Shown here: positions 43,630 through 51,939 of the stretch, one piece after another
How the letters are laid out: every line of letters starts with the position of its first letter
How positions within the stretch are numbered: position 1 is the stretch's first letter
Source: Nitrospira sp.
GTDB lineage: Bacteria; Nitrospirota; Nitrospiria; Nitrospirales; Nitrospiraceae
Assembly (NCBI GenBank): GCA_018242725.1
Contig: JAFEBI010000001.1
Coordinates: forward strand, 129,008 to 193,007
Reading direction: 5' to 3'
DNA: 64,000 nucleotides
Made by a program: the position numbers and the translations under genes
Notes under the pieces: generated by a model
Database searches by the model: none
What the model saw: the letters and a program-made list of their open reading frames with translations, nothing else
Told to the model about the DNA's origin: nothing

Positions 43630-43925
43630 ATCCAAACCGATACCACGGTAGTTCCCCTTCAAGAATCTCTCGTTAGAATACCGTGCCAATAATAAAAGTT
43701 TTGCGTTGGCACATCTCTTGCTTTACGACATATTCGTTATCCTATTTAGTTTGTTTCAGCGCGGCAACTCGGCCAAACTCCAATCAGGAAATGTACATAA
43801 GAGTGAGACAAGAGCGGCCTAACAGAAAAAGCAGAGCGCCCCCAATATATTGCCGACCATCATCTATAGACGTTCTGATTAATTCGACGATCTAACCAAG
43901 AACCAAAGATTCGAGGAGGTAGTCC

Positions 43926-44792
43926 ATGAAACATATTGGTCTGATCTGTGCGGTTCTCTTGTATGCGGCTCAAGTCAATGCGACCGTTGTCCCGTATAAG
44001 AACCTGGATAACCTTATTGAAGAGTCTGACGGAATTGTCATTGGCACCGTACGCAGCGTGGAATCGCATTACGATCCCTCAAAAGACATTTATACGTTCG
44101 TCAAGTTGGATCAACTGGAGGTACTTCATGGAAATTACCAGCAAAGGACACTGACGCTCAGGTTGAAGGGGGGCCAAGTCCAAAACGATTTCCTGCATGT
44201 AGAAGGGGGGCCGGAGTTCTCTCAGAACGACCGCGTCATCTTATTCGTTCGAAACAATGGGTACGAAATCGTTCCACTGGTGGGATGGACGCAAGGGCTA
44301 CTGAGAATCGTCACTGACCCTGCCACGGGACGGGAAATGATTCACGATCATGATGGAAATCGTGTCGTCGGGGTGAAGGACGGACATATCGAGAAACATG
44401 TTACTCGTCAATCAGAGGTTAAAATTATCCCCGGTCACAAGCAAGGTCCTAGCTCTCAGAAATCCGCTGCCCTCGACGGTTTTGCAGGGCATACGGATGA
44501 TGGTTCACCGTCAGAGCTTCTCCAGAAGTCCGAGATGTTGAACGTAGAAACTGTATCGGCCCCTACCTTTATCGAGGCCATCAAAAACTCCATTCCCTCC
44601 CACGCCAAACACGGACGGTCAATCAAGAATGTCGGCGTCTTAGACTTTAGCTCCACAGCAAGCCTAAAAGACACTATCTCAACGGATCCCGAGAATTCTG
44701 CCCCAGGAGCAGGGCCGGAAACAGGCATGACGAAACCTGTCCTGCCACAACCGGCGCCATCACAGCACAATTCAACGGACTCCCAGCAATGA
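43926..44792 (+). CDS. Secreted protein, companion of the matrixin protease
   Basis: 288 residues, ATG preceded by GAGGAGG. A signal peptide (LICAVLLYAAQVNA) is followed by a domain of about 130 residues (VIGTVRSVESHYDPSKDIYT, LTLRLKGGQVQNDF, FSQNDRVILFVRNNGYEIVP), which looks like an OB/beta-barrel module found with predicted metalloproteases. A hydrophilic, low-complexity region follows to the C-terminus (PQPAPSQHNSTDSQQ). It lies 120 bp upstream of the matrixin gene and is probably co-transcribed. It may be an inhibitor, chaperone or substrate-handling partner; this is inference. Confidence 0.7.
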   Translation: MKHIGLICAVLLYAAQVNATVVPYKNLDNLIEESDGIVIGTVRSVESHYDPSKDIYTFVKLDQLEVLHGNYQQRTLTLRLKGGQVQNDFLHVEGGPEFSQNDRVILFVRNNGYEIVPLVGWTQGLLRIVTDPATGREMIHDHDGNRVVGVKDGHIEKHVTRQSEVKIIPGHKQGPSSQKSAALDGFAGHTDDGSPSELLQKSEMLNVETVSAPTFIEAIKNSIPSHAKHGRSIKNVGVLDFSSTASLKDTISTDPENSAPGAGPETGMTKPVLPQPAPSQHNSTDSQQ

Positions 44793-44912
44793 CGTCCGGT
44801 GCCGAATAGGGTTGAGGTATGTGGGGAATCAGAACGAATTCCGAGCAAACATCGGATTCATAAAACATCGAACTGAGTTAGTCATATCATCATCGCAAGG
44901 AGATAGGCTCAT

Positions 44913-45977
44913 ATGAAAACTCGACGAAGTGAACCACACAGTACAGTCGGAGCTGCCAGCATCGTATTAATGGCGATTCTGTGGTTGCTTGTTTCTGCTT
45001 CCACCGGTCAGGCTGCTACGTGGCAGGAGTGCAGCGGGAACAAGATTCGATGGAATAGCGGCTGGACCAATATGTTTATCAGCACGACATCATTCCCGGC
45101 AGGAAGTGCTTGGGATACGAGACTCCAAAATGCCATGTGGCATTGGAACAACGTCAAAGGAGCCGGTTTTAATTTTTACGTCGGGAGAGACACGGATGGC
45201 ACTCATTCCTCCTCTAACGGAGTGAATGAAGTGTATTGGTCAAGCACGGAGGTCGGGAGTGCTTTGGCAGTAACATTCTCACGCTACCATTGCTACTGGC
45301 TGTTCGGGTACAACTACGGGTTGGATGAAGCTGATATTGCGTTTAACAGCAATTTGTCTTGGTCGACCGGAAGCGTGACCTACAGCAATCTGGGGTCTCC
45401 GTATAACTTTGAGCTTGTTGCCCTCCATGAGTTAGGGCACGCATTAGGATTGAAGCACGAGGATCAATGGATGGCAACCATGAACTCGTATTATCCCAAC
45501 AGCGGTCCGTTTGGCTACTACAAGGACGCCGATGCAAATGCAGACGACCGCGCTGGGATTCGGAGCTTGTATCCAGACGGCACGACTGAAACTGACGTGG
45601 CAGGTTCTGCCTTCAAACGCACCGGAACCGGGACCTCTGGCTTAGTCAGCAGCCCTGCCTGGGCATACAGAGGAACAAACGTTACCATAGAGTTCTCGTT
45701 TGCAAATCTCAGTACAGCAACCCAGACTTTTGACATAGGGTTTTATTTGTCGACAAACGATTTCATCAGTACCTCTGATACATTATTAGCGACGAATTAC
45801 GGTGCGTGGGGATCTGCCGGATTCGCAGGTACGTTTTCGCGAACTCTGTACATCCCCAGCTGGATCACGCCAGGAACATATTATCTTGGGTTTTTAATTG
45901 ACCCTAGTAATGTGAAGGCTGAAAGCAACGAGAGCAACAATAATCAACCCATGCCTCGAACCATTACTATCTATTAA
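44913..45977 (+). CDS. Secreted matrixin-type zinc metalloprotease with CARDB-like domain
   Basis: 354 residues; ATG preceded by AAGGAGAT. A signal peptide runs to about residue 35 (STGQAA). The catalytic domain has the metzincin motif HELGHALGLKH (zinc ligands His172, 176, 182; Glu173) and a Met-turn (ATMNSYYP). The C-terminal 115 residues (TNVTIEFSFANLSTATQTFD, LYIPSWITPGTYYLGFLIDP, NESNN) form a CARDB-like Ig fold. No pro-domain cysteine switch is obvious; the single Cys near residue 40 could serve. Predicted to act outside the cell. Confidence 0.9.
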   Translation: MKTRRSEPHSTVGAASIVLMAILWLLVSASTGQAATWQECSGNKIRWNSGWTNMFISTTSFPAGSAWDTRLQNAMWHWNNVKGAGFNFYVGRDTDGTHSSSNGVNEVYWSSTEVGSALAVTFSRYHCYWLFGYNYGLDEADIAFNSNLSWSTGSVTYSNLGSPYNFELVALHELGHALGLKHEDQWMATMNSYYPNSGPFGYYKDADANADDRAGIRSLYPDGTTETDVAGSAFKRTGTGTSGLVSSPAWAYRGTNVTIEFSFANLSTATQTFDIGFYLSTNDFISTSDTLLATNYGAWGSAGFAGTFSRTLYIPSWITPGTYYLGFLIDPSNVKAESNESNNNQPMPRTITIY

Positions 45978-46022
45978 GAACTCATCCAAAGCTCTACTTT
46001 AGCGTGACAAGTTCCTCGACAT

Positions 46023-46060
46023 GGCGGAGGGGAGAACTTAAACCAGATCTCCCCTCCGCC
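46023..46060. terminator. 13-bp perfect hairpin after the matrixin gene
   Basis: GGCGGAGGGGAGA (46023-46035) pairs with TCTCCCCTCCGCC (46048-46060) around a 12-nt loop. There is no T-tract, but the position 45 bp after the matrixin stop suggests a transcription or mRNA-stability boundary. Confidence 0.5.
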
Positions 46061-46420
46061 GCTCGTCAAGAGCTTGACTCAATATCAACTCTTCACCTCT
46101 CTTATCCATACTGATATCCCCGCTTTTCAACGCTTTCAGCACAGGACCAAGATCTTTCCCCTTTTCTGCGAGTCGGTATTCCAGCTTCGGGAGGGGTGTT
46201 CGCCATAGCGTCGACGTTCGATCACGCCCTGAGTTTCAAGAGTTTTCAACCATGCAGACAGCGTGCTGGAGGCGACGCCGACCAGCGAGTCTTGAAAATC
46301 CTGAAACCGTCGTGGTCCATGCAGAAACAAATCTCGCAGAACAAGAATGGACCATCGCTCTCCGATCACATCCAAGGCTCGAGCAACGGGACAGTTTGTT
46401 TGGCGGTAGGACTTTGCCAT
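46038..46420 (-). pseudogene. Frameshifted HxlR-family transcriptional regulator
   Basis: From the ATG at 46420: YRQTNCPVARALDVIGERWS, ILVLRDLFLHGPRRFQDFQD, STLSAWLKTLETQGVIERR, a full HxlR helix-turn-helix core. At RRYGEH (about 46190) the frame breaks. A shift of one base restores KLEYRLAEKGKDLGPVLKAL. After LKALK the sequence differs from the 42.9-kb copy, and the frame ends at 46038. The break lies in a C-rich run, so a sequencing error is possible. HxlR proteins are redox/aldehyde-sensing repressors often next to dehydrogenases, as here. Confidence 0.75.
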
Positions 46421-46584
46421 ATGCCATACCCATCCCTGGTTCGCCCCCATGACCACTCACGACTGGCACTGCCTTGCGGCCGTTCATCACTGTGTCCATC
46501 GTCGGCAATTAGAACGAATTGTTGAGAAGCTGACAAAAGAGCTGCGGACCGAGGGGTCAAGGGGCACGCAGGCTTGTTGGATTG

Positions 46585-47304
46585 TCACCAATCCGCGCCA
46601 AGCCGATCGATGACGATCTGATGGACGACCGTGTGCTTCCCCAAGGTTGAGAGGTACACAGCGGCCTCGGCTACATCAAACGGGTTGATCTTTTCACTGC
46701 GCTCGATCTCCGCGTGAGGCGCATCCACCAATTCGTCGACCACAGATCCTGGACAGATAGCGCTGACCTTGATGCCATAGGGCCTGCCTTCATCAGCCAA
46801 GGATTTGGTCAGAGCCATAATGCCGTGCTTCGATGCGCTGTAGGTTCCCGTGCCTCCCCAGGCTTGCAGGCCAGCGACACTCGACATGTTGAGAATCACC
46901 CCGCCGCCCTGCTGCTTCATCTGTCGGAAGCCCGCTCGGCAACACAAGAAGGTGCCACGTAAGTTGATGGCCATCACCTCATCGAATGTCTGGGTGCTCG
47001 TTTCAGCGATTCGTCCACCGCCGCCGATGCCGGCATTGTTGACGAGAACGTCGATCCGACCGTAACGAGCGACCGATTCAGTGATCAATCGTTCCACCTG
47101 CCGCTCGTCGGCCACGTCTGTTTGGACGGCTATGGCTTCTCCACCATTCTGTTGTATCTGTTGCACTGTTTGCTGACAGAGCGCCGTTCGCCTGGCCGCG
47201 ACGATAACCTTCGCGCCTTCCTGACCAAACCGAAGGGCGATGGCTTTACCGATTCCGCTGCTACTCCCCGTGACAATCGCGATTTTATCTTTTAGTCGTG
47301 GCAT
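46585..47304 (-). CDS. Short-chain dehydrogenase/reductase
   Basis: 239 residues of classical SDR type: cofactor motif VTGSSSGIGKAIA (12-24), NNAG (about 88-91), catalytic Ser in ILNMSSVAG and YSASKHG (Tyr-x3-Lys). The Arg-Arg after the second strand (AARRTA) favours NADPH. Substrate unknown. It lies between the HxlR remnant and an alcohol dehydrogenase gene on the same strand, a grouping that suggests a former HxlR-controlled aldehyde or quinone reduction operon. Confidence 0.9.
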   Translation of the reverse strand: MPRLKDKIAIVTGSSSGIGKAIALRFGQEGAKVIVAARRTALCQQTVQQIQQNGGEAIAVQTDVADERQVERLITESVARYGRIDVLVNNAGIGGGGRIAETSTQTFDEVMAINLRGTFLCCRAGFRQMKQQGGGVILNMSSVAGLQAWGGTGTYSASKHGIMALTKSLADEGRPYGIKVSAICPGSVVDELVDAPHAEIERSEKINPFDVAEAAVYLSTLGKHTVVHQIVIDRLGADW

Positions 47305-47505
47305 GTTTCACCTATAGGGTGCTGGCTGACCGTGTGAACCAGCGCTCGATTTGAGTATCCCAGGTCAACCGCAGGGGCATCGCTCACCGAACAGCCCTCC
47401 AGGAAACATTGAGTGAGATGAGGGGGCAATGCTACGCCCGTTCGTGAACTGAACCAATAATCACTTTCACGATCACCAACCCCCTTATACGACCTAGACC
47501 GACCC

Positions 47506-48498
47506 TTACAGCTGTACCACCATCTTACCGATGTTGGTGTGTTGTTCCAGCATGGTGTGGCCGACACGAATATTTTCGACGGTCAATCCGTGTAACACCT
47601 TGTTCGCCGTCGTGCGCATCTTGCCGGCCTCAACGAAATCCTTCACCTCCGCAAGAATGCTCCCCTGAGACTCCATACGATAGTCGAACATTGACTTGGT
47701 AAACATCAGTTCCCAATGGAGACTCACGGCTTTTCGTTTAAAGATGGATATATCCAGACCATCGGTGTCGTCAATGAGCCCAATGTCACCGAAGGGCCCC
47801 ACGATCTCAGCCATGTTGGTCCAGTGCTGGCCGGAATGGGTTGTACTGAAGATGCAGTCGACGAACTGTACTCCGAGTGCCCGAATGTCTGAGACGAAGT
47901 CCTGATGCGACACCACATGATCGGCACCCAGACTGGTCGCCCACTGTCGGCTCTCCGAACGAGATGCGGTGGCAATGACCATCACCGATGTTTTCATCTT
48001 GAGCAGCTGGATTGCCTGAGATCCGACGCCACCGGCACCGCCGATGATGAGCACGGTCCGACGGTCAGAATCGATGAGGCGCATCTTTTCGAAGAGCATC
48101 TCGTAGGCTGTGAGGCTCGTCAGCGGAAGAGCTGCAGCTTCGGTAAACGAAAGGTTCTTCGGCTTCATCGCCACGAGCCGTTGATCAACCAGTTGCCTAC
48201 TCGCGTAGCATCCAGCTCGATTGAGGTCTCCGCTATAGAACACTTCGTCGCCGACCTTGAAGTGCGTCGCATCATTACCGCAAGCCTGTACAATCCCCGC
48301 CGCATCCCACCCTAGAATGACCGGTTGGCCGTCTGTTCCAGATCGTCGTGATCGAATCTTGTAGTCAATCGGATTCAACCCAATGGCCTTCACCTCAATC
48401 AGGAGGTCCCTTCCCGTTGGAGTCGGGTCCGGTAACTCCATGAGCCGAAGATTGAACGCTTCCAGTGTATGTGCCTGTGTGTAGCCAAGTACGTTCAT
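47506..48498 (-). CDS. Zinc-binding-type alcohol dehydrogenase / quinone oxidoreductase (MDR family)
   Basis: 330 residues from the ATG at 48498, with GGGAGG upstream. Segments are GLNPIDYKIRSR, PVILGWDAAGIVQACG, VGDEVFYSGDLNRAGCYAS, the NADPH loop IIGGAGGVGSQAIQLLK and GADHVVSHQDF. The pattern is that of the zinc-binding alcohol dehydrogenase family TIGR02817, whose members in fact lack zinc. It probably reduces quinones or enals with NADPH. A spacer of 200 bp without a gene separates it from the SDR. Confidence 0.88.
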   Translation of the reverse strand: MNVLGYTQAHTLEAFNLRLMELPDPTPTGRDLLIEVKAIGLNPIDYKIRSRRSGTDGQPVILGWDAAGIVQACGNDATHFKVGDEVFYSGDLNRAGCYASRQLVDQRLVAMKPKNLSFTEAAALPLTSLTAYEMLFEKMRLIDSDRRTVLIIGGAGGVGSQAIQLLKMKTSVMVIATASRSESRQWATSLGADHVVSHQDFVSDIRALGVQFVDCIFSTTHSGQHWTNMAEIVGPFGDIGLIDDTDGLDISIFKRKAVSLHWELMFTKSMFDYRMESQGSILAEVKDFVEAGKMRTTANKVLHGLTVENIRVGHTMLEQHTNIGKMVVQL

Positions 48499-48650
48499 TG
48501 ATACCTCCCGTTTAATACCTACCATAGAGATCTGCTGGCTAGGAAGACCCGTCTAGCGATGATCGTGCACCGCTAGTAAATAGACCGCATCAGGCAACAG
48601 AAGTTCCGTCGATTTGAACCAGAACATCAAGGCGGGGAGATGAATCGAGC

Positions 48651-48717
48651 TTACTTCATTTTGGAGAACTCGGCAGGGATGCGGATCTCGTTGCCGTCTT
48701 GGAGATTGACGACAAAC
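48651..48717. repeat. 67-bp direct repeat, copy of a gene 3' end (left)
   Basis: About 90% identical to 49393-49459, the 3' end of the hypothetical gene that follows. The two copies flank the HigBA module. Confidence 0.8.
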
Positions 48718-48770
48718 TCGGAGACACAATCGGTCAGGACGCAACCTTCAATGCTTTCGACCCGGCCCAT
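48651..48770 (-). CDS. Small ORF with a duplicated gene tail (39 residues)
   Basis: The ATG at 48770 lies inside the higA coding region in another frame. The last 22 codons (FVVNLQDGNEIRIPAEFSK) match the C-terminus of the protein at 49393-50040. Seven base differences separate the two copies over 67 bp; most are synonymous, so coding function seems to have been kept for some time. There is no ribosome-binding site. It may be an expressed small protein or the relic of a partner gene. Confidence 0.4.
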   Translation of the reverse strand: MGRVESIEGCVLTDCVSEFVVNLQDGNEIRIPAEFSKMK

Positions 48771-49048
48771 GGTTTGATTTTTGATAGCTTCGAGCCTAGT
48801 GCGCGTTCGGCAACTTCCGTATCATAGGCGGCTTGCGCACGCAGCCAGTACCCGTTCGAAAGCCCAAAAAACCGGCAGAGGCGTAGGTCAGTATCGGCAG
48901 TAATAGTACGTCTCCCTGCTACTATATCGCCGATCCGCTGCGCCGGCACACCGATTTCTTTCGCCAATCGATACCGACTAATCTCCATTGGTTTCAGAAA
49001 TTCTTCCAGTAAGAGGTCTCCGGGCGTGACAGGCTTGAATTTACGCAT
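48734..49048 (-). CDS. higA: HigA-type antitoxin
   Basis: 104 residues: VTPGDLLLEEFLKPMEISRY, RLAKEIGVPAQRIGDIVAGR, ITADTDLRLCRFFGLSNGYW, the standard HigA-family Xre helix-turn-helix. It lies 12 bp downstream of the toxin gene, the toxin-first order usual for HigBA. It neutralises HigB and represses the operon. It overlaps the small ORF at 48651-48770 in another frame. Confidence 0.93.
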   Translation of the reverse strand: MRKFKPVTPGDLLLEEFLKPMEISRYRLAKEIGVPAQRIGDIVAGRRTITADTDLRLCRFFGLSNGYWLRAQAAYDTEVAERALGSKLSKIKPWAGSKALKVAS

Positions 49049-49060
49049 CGGTCTCCTCGC

Positions 49061-49339
49061 TCAATGATAGTCCACGATCTCGACATCTTCAGGTCCCGTG
49101 TCTGTCCAACGGAAACAGAGACGGAACTGATCATTAATACGGATGCTGTGCTGTCCCGCACGGTCCCATTTCAAGACTTCCAGTCGATTTCCAGGAGGAA
49201 TCCGCAAATCATTGAGCTGAGCCGCGATCTCTAATTGTCGCAGCTTGCGCCGCGCCACGGTTGCGATACTTGCGAATCGCCTGACCGGCGATCCCTTTGA
49301 AATCGCCTCCGTCTCGGCACACTTAAACGACTTGATCAC
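49061..49339 (-). CDS. higB: HigB/RelE-type mRNA interferase toxin
   Basis: 92 residues of the RelE superfamily: MIKSFKCAETEAISKG, RRKLRQLEIAAQLNDLRIPP, LEVLKWDRAGQHSIRINDQF and RLCFRWTDTGPEDVEIVDYH. It begins and ends as type II HigB proteins do. It cleaves mRNA on translating ribosomes in studied homologues. It is the first gene of the pair, with an operator-like palindrome just upstream. Confidence 0.93.
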   Translation of the reverse strand: MIKSFKCAETEAISKGSPVRRFASIATVARRKLRQLEIAAQLNDLRIPPGNRLEVLKWDRAGQHSIRINDQFRLCFRWTDTGPEDVEIVDYH

Positions 49340-49346
49340 AGACGCT

Positions 49347-49377
49347 GATAGTAACGCGTGGCGTGATTATCGGTCAA
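49347..49377 (-). promoter_or_regulatory. higBA promoter with overlapping palindrome
   Basis: TTGACC (-35, 49377-49372), an 18-bp spacer and TACTAT (-10, 49353-49348). A palindrome at 49347-49371 with arms GATAGTAACGC and GCGTGATTATC (9 of 11 positions pair) overlaps the spacer and -10. The toxin ATG is 8 bp beyond, so the mRNA has almost no leader. Confidence 0.55.
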
Positions 49378-49392
49378 GAACGCGGACGATGC

Positions 49393-49459
49393 CTATTTCA
49401 CTTTAGAGAACTCGGCGGGGACGCGGATCTCGTTGCCGTCTTGTAGATTGACGACAAAC
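49393..49459. repeat. 67-bp direct repeat, copy of a gene 3' end (right)
   Basis: Partner of 48651-48717; this copy is the actual 3' end of the gene at 49393-50040. Confidence 0.8.
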
Positions 49460-50040
49460 ACCGATGAGGCAGTGGGATCAAACTGTTCATACGCGAAGAG
49501 CGCCGTAAAGCGAGACCGGTAGGCCGGGCCGTTGGTTTCGTTTTTTCTCCCCCGCTCGGCTTTGCCGATGTCGATGGCCTTGATCCGCTTGGACCCTTGC
49601 TGCAGCTCGATCAGCGCACCCTCGGCAAAATACTCGTCATCGCCACAGAGCTGCACCTCGATCTCCATGTTCGGCATGTCCATCACTTTCTTGATGAACT
49701 CTTCAGGCATACGAACGTCCGTTTTGCGTTTCTTCGATTCCGCTGCCTCCTGACGGCCGAATGCTTCAAGCCGATACCGCTTCGTACGGAGGACGGCGCT
49801 TGCTCCGCAGGGATCCGTTTCTGGATCGGCGCCGACACGAGTCTCCAGCGACGCTTGCTGCAGAACCTTCTTCACCTCGTCTTGGGAATTTGCTTTTTCC
49901 ATCGGAATGCGCCCGGTTTCGAGCGCCTTGTGGGCCTCCTCAGAGGACAAATTCACATCGATCGCCCATACCGCACTCGTGCTCGCGATCAGAACTCCGA
50001 TGAGCCCACACATCAGTGTCATCTGTTTACGACAAGTCAT
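49393..50040 (-). CDS. Exported hypothetical protein
   Basis: 215 residues from the ATG at 50040 (AGAGGA upstream). A signal peptide (LMCGLIGVLIASTSAVWA) is followed by a mixed domain with a conserved Cys pair (DPCGAS and VQLCGDDEYF). The C-terminus is VFVVNLQDGNEIRVPAEFSK. No family was recognised. The ending is duplicated 740 bp away, on the other side of higBA. Confidence 0.65.
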   Translation of the reverse strand: MTCRKQMTLMCGLIGVLIASTSAVWAIDVNLSSEEAHKALETGRIPMEKANSQDEVKKVLQQASLETRVGADPETDPCGASAVLRTKRYRLEAFGRQEAAESKKRKTDVRMPEEFIKKVMDMPNMEIEVQLCGDDEYFAEGALIELQQGSKRIKAIDIGKAERGRKNETNGPAYRSRFTALFAYEQFDPTASSVFVVNLQDGNEIRVPAEFSKVK

Positions 50041-50136
50041 GGTGTCCTCTGAGTGTGTTGACGGTTGAAATCCAGCGGCTATTCTCAATATCCGACGACC
50101 AGTGAGCATTGTAGGGGAACCATTGTACCTTTGCAA

Positions 50137-50769
50137 TTACACCGCGAACCGGGGCCAGTTCGCGTAGGGCTTCCGTTGATAGAGAGATTCCACGTTTACC
50201 GGAATTTGATATGAAGCCGATTGAAGTAAGTCCGCGACAAGTTTCAACGGTAAGCCCACCACGGTGGTATAGTCGCCCTCTATTCGTTCCACTAACTCTC
50301 CACCGAGCCCTTGAATGGCATAGGACCCGGCTTTTCCGAGCGATTCCCCTGACTCAAGATACCGTTCATACCGCTCCCCTTCGTCGGGTTTCATATGGAC
50401 CGTTGCCGTTGCCACCTTGACCGTCTCGTGGTTGTGTTCACCGTTGATGAGCGCAACAGCGGTATGGACATGATGAGATCGACCGGCCAGGCCCCTCAGC
50501 ATGACCCACGCATCACCAAGGTCTCGAGGCTTCCCCAACAATCGCCCATCCAGCTCAATGACGGTATCACTGCCCAGCACGTAGGCGTGTGGATGAATCT
50601 TAGCCACTGATCGCGCTTTTTCAAGAGCGAACTGCTTGACCTGCTCGAATGGCGATAGTCCTATCGACGGATGCTCGTGGAAGTCCGACGGATAGATCTT
50701 AAAGGCCAGTCCCAGAAGGGCAAGAAGCTCGTTCCGGCGCGGTGAACTCGAGGCTAGGATCAGCTGCAT
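50137..50769 (-). CDS. maf: Maf-family nucleoside triphosphate pyrophosphatase
   Basis: 210 residues: LASSSPRRNELLALLGL (4-20), VLGSDTVIELDGRLLGKPRD (about 64-83), GRSHHVHTAV and GKAGSYAIQGLGGELVERIEGDYTTVVGLPL. These are the substrate-binding loops of Maf, which hydrolyses dTTP/UTP or modified nucleotides and is linked to septum control. The C-terminus is about 15 residues longer than usual. The start overlaps dus by 10 bp. Confidence 0.93.
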   Translation of the reverse strand: MQLILASSSPRRNELLALLGLAFKIYPSDFHEHPSIGLSPFEQVKQFALEKARSVAKIHPHAYVLGSDTVIELDGRLLGKPRDLGDAWVMLRGLAGRSHHVHTAVALINGEHNHETVKVATATVHMKPDEGERYERYLESGESLGKAGSYAIQGLGGELVERIEGDYTTVVGLPLKLVADLLQSASYQIPVNVESLYQRKPYANWPRFAV

Positions 50770-51938
50770 CGCGAAGTCAGGAGCATCGTTTCATCGACCG
50801 ATTCTTCAGATGATGACTCAAGCCCCTTCTGCGCGCTGTTCTGAAAATCTGAGAGAACTTGGTTGAGCTCCTCAACGGATGACACGCGCACCATTCGTGC
50901 GCGGAGCGCCGCGGCATGGGGGAAGCCCTTACAGTACCACCCCAAATGTTTGCGCATCCGGTAGAACTGCCGCTCTCCAAACATCGCGTGAAACTGACGG
51001 GCATGATCACGCAGTACCGCAAAGCGTTCGTCTAGCAAAACCTTCTCAGCCAGACCTGAGAGACCTTCCGTCTCAGTTGTTGCTTGGGAACGTGCGCGGA
51101 ACCGCTCCTTTGAGCGAAAGAGCCACGGCGCTCCGAGAGTCCCTCGTCCCACCAACACTCCATCAACGCCGGTCTCGTGCACGCGCATCGCAGCTTCTTC
51201 AAGGTTCTGAATATCGCCGTTTCCCAGCAGCAACGTTCCGGTCCCTTGTAGGAACGCCGCAGCACGGGCAATGGCAGGCCAGTCTGCTGCGCCACGATAC
51301 ATTTGCTTGAGCGTGCGACCATGGAGCGAAATCACCGTTGGCTTTTCCAGCAAGAGCTGCTCCAGCCAGGCTTCCACTGTCACATCTTCGTACCCGAGAC
51401 GGGTTTTCACTGAAAGCGGCACCTGTCGCCGTGGCACGGGACTCGTGGCGCCACGCTGTTGATTCATTCGTTCAAACGCGACAACCCGTGAAGACTTGAA
51501 ACCGGCCTGTCCCAGCGTGTGTCCGCTTGCCCAATCGTCAATTCCACGTCGAGCCGCCTGCATGATGGAACGGGCCAGTTCAGGAGTTCGAATGAGACCC
51601 GCGCCGGAACCGGAATTGGCCACACTTTTTGATGGGCAGCCCATGTTGATGTCCAGTCCGTCGAACCCGAGCTCGCACACGGCCTGCGCCGCGAGATAGA
51701 ACAATTCTGGATCTTTCCCATAGAGTTGAGCCACGATGGGACGCTCGACATCGCTGTAGAGAAGCGTCTCCAAATGAATCTCAGGGCCGCGGCAGACATC
51801 ATGCACGTGCGTGAATTCGGTAAAGGCAACATCCGGCTTACCTTGGCCCGCGATCACGGACCGAAATGCCGCATCGGTCACGCCGTCCATCGGTGATAAC
51901 CCGACGAGTGGTCTGGGAAGTGTCGACCAAAAGTTCAT
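50760..51938 (-). CDS. dus: tRNA-dihydrouridine synthase
   Basis: 392 residues. FMN-binding TIM barrel: LSPMDGVTDAAFR, QLYGKDPELF, DINMGCPSKSVANSGSGAGL (catalytic-region Cys-Pro loop), VPLSVKTRLGYED, ISLHGRTLKQMYRGAADW, GNGDIQNLEEA and [17 protein letters not shown]. An insertion of about 30 residues near 145-170 (SSRVVAFERMNQQRGATSPV) separates two core strands. It reduces uridines in the tRNA D-loop. It overlaps maf and follows the MNIO gene by 1 bp on the same strand. Confidence 0.93.
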   Translation of the reverse strand: MNFWSTLPRPLVGLSPMDGVTDAAFRSVIAGQGKPDVAFTEFTHVHDVCRGPEIHLETLLYSDVERPIVAQLYGKDPELFYLAAQAVCELGFDGLDINMGCPSKSVANSGSGAGLIRTPELARSIMQAARRGIDDWASGHTLGQAGFKSSRVVAFERMNQQRGATSPVPRRQVPLSVKTRLGYEDVTVEAWLEQLLLEKPTVISLHGRTLKQMYRGAADWPAIARAAAFLQGTGTLLLGNGDIQNLEEAAMRVHETGVDGVLVGRGTLGAPWLFRSKERFRARSQATTETEGLSGLAEKVLLDERFAVLRDHARQFHAMFGERQFYRMRKHLGWYCKGFPHAAALRARMVRVSSVEELNQVLSDFQNSAQKGLESSSEESVDETMLLTSRCS

Positions 51939-51939
51939 C

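Noticed and set aside
47305-47505. Minus-strand frame between the SDR and alcohol dehydrogenase genes
   Set aside because: Translation is unlike any protein and overlaps the real dehydrogenase end; treated as a spacer.
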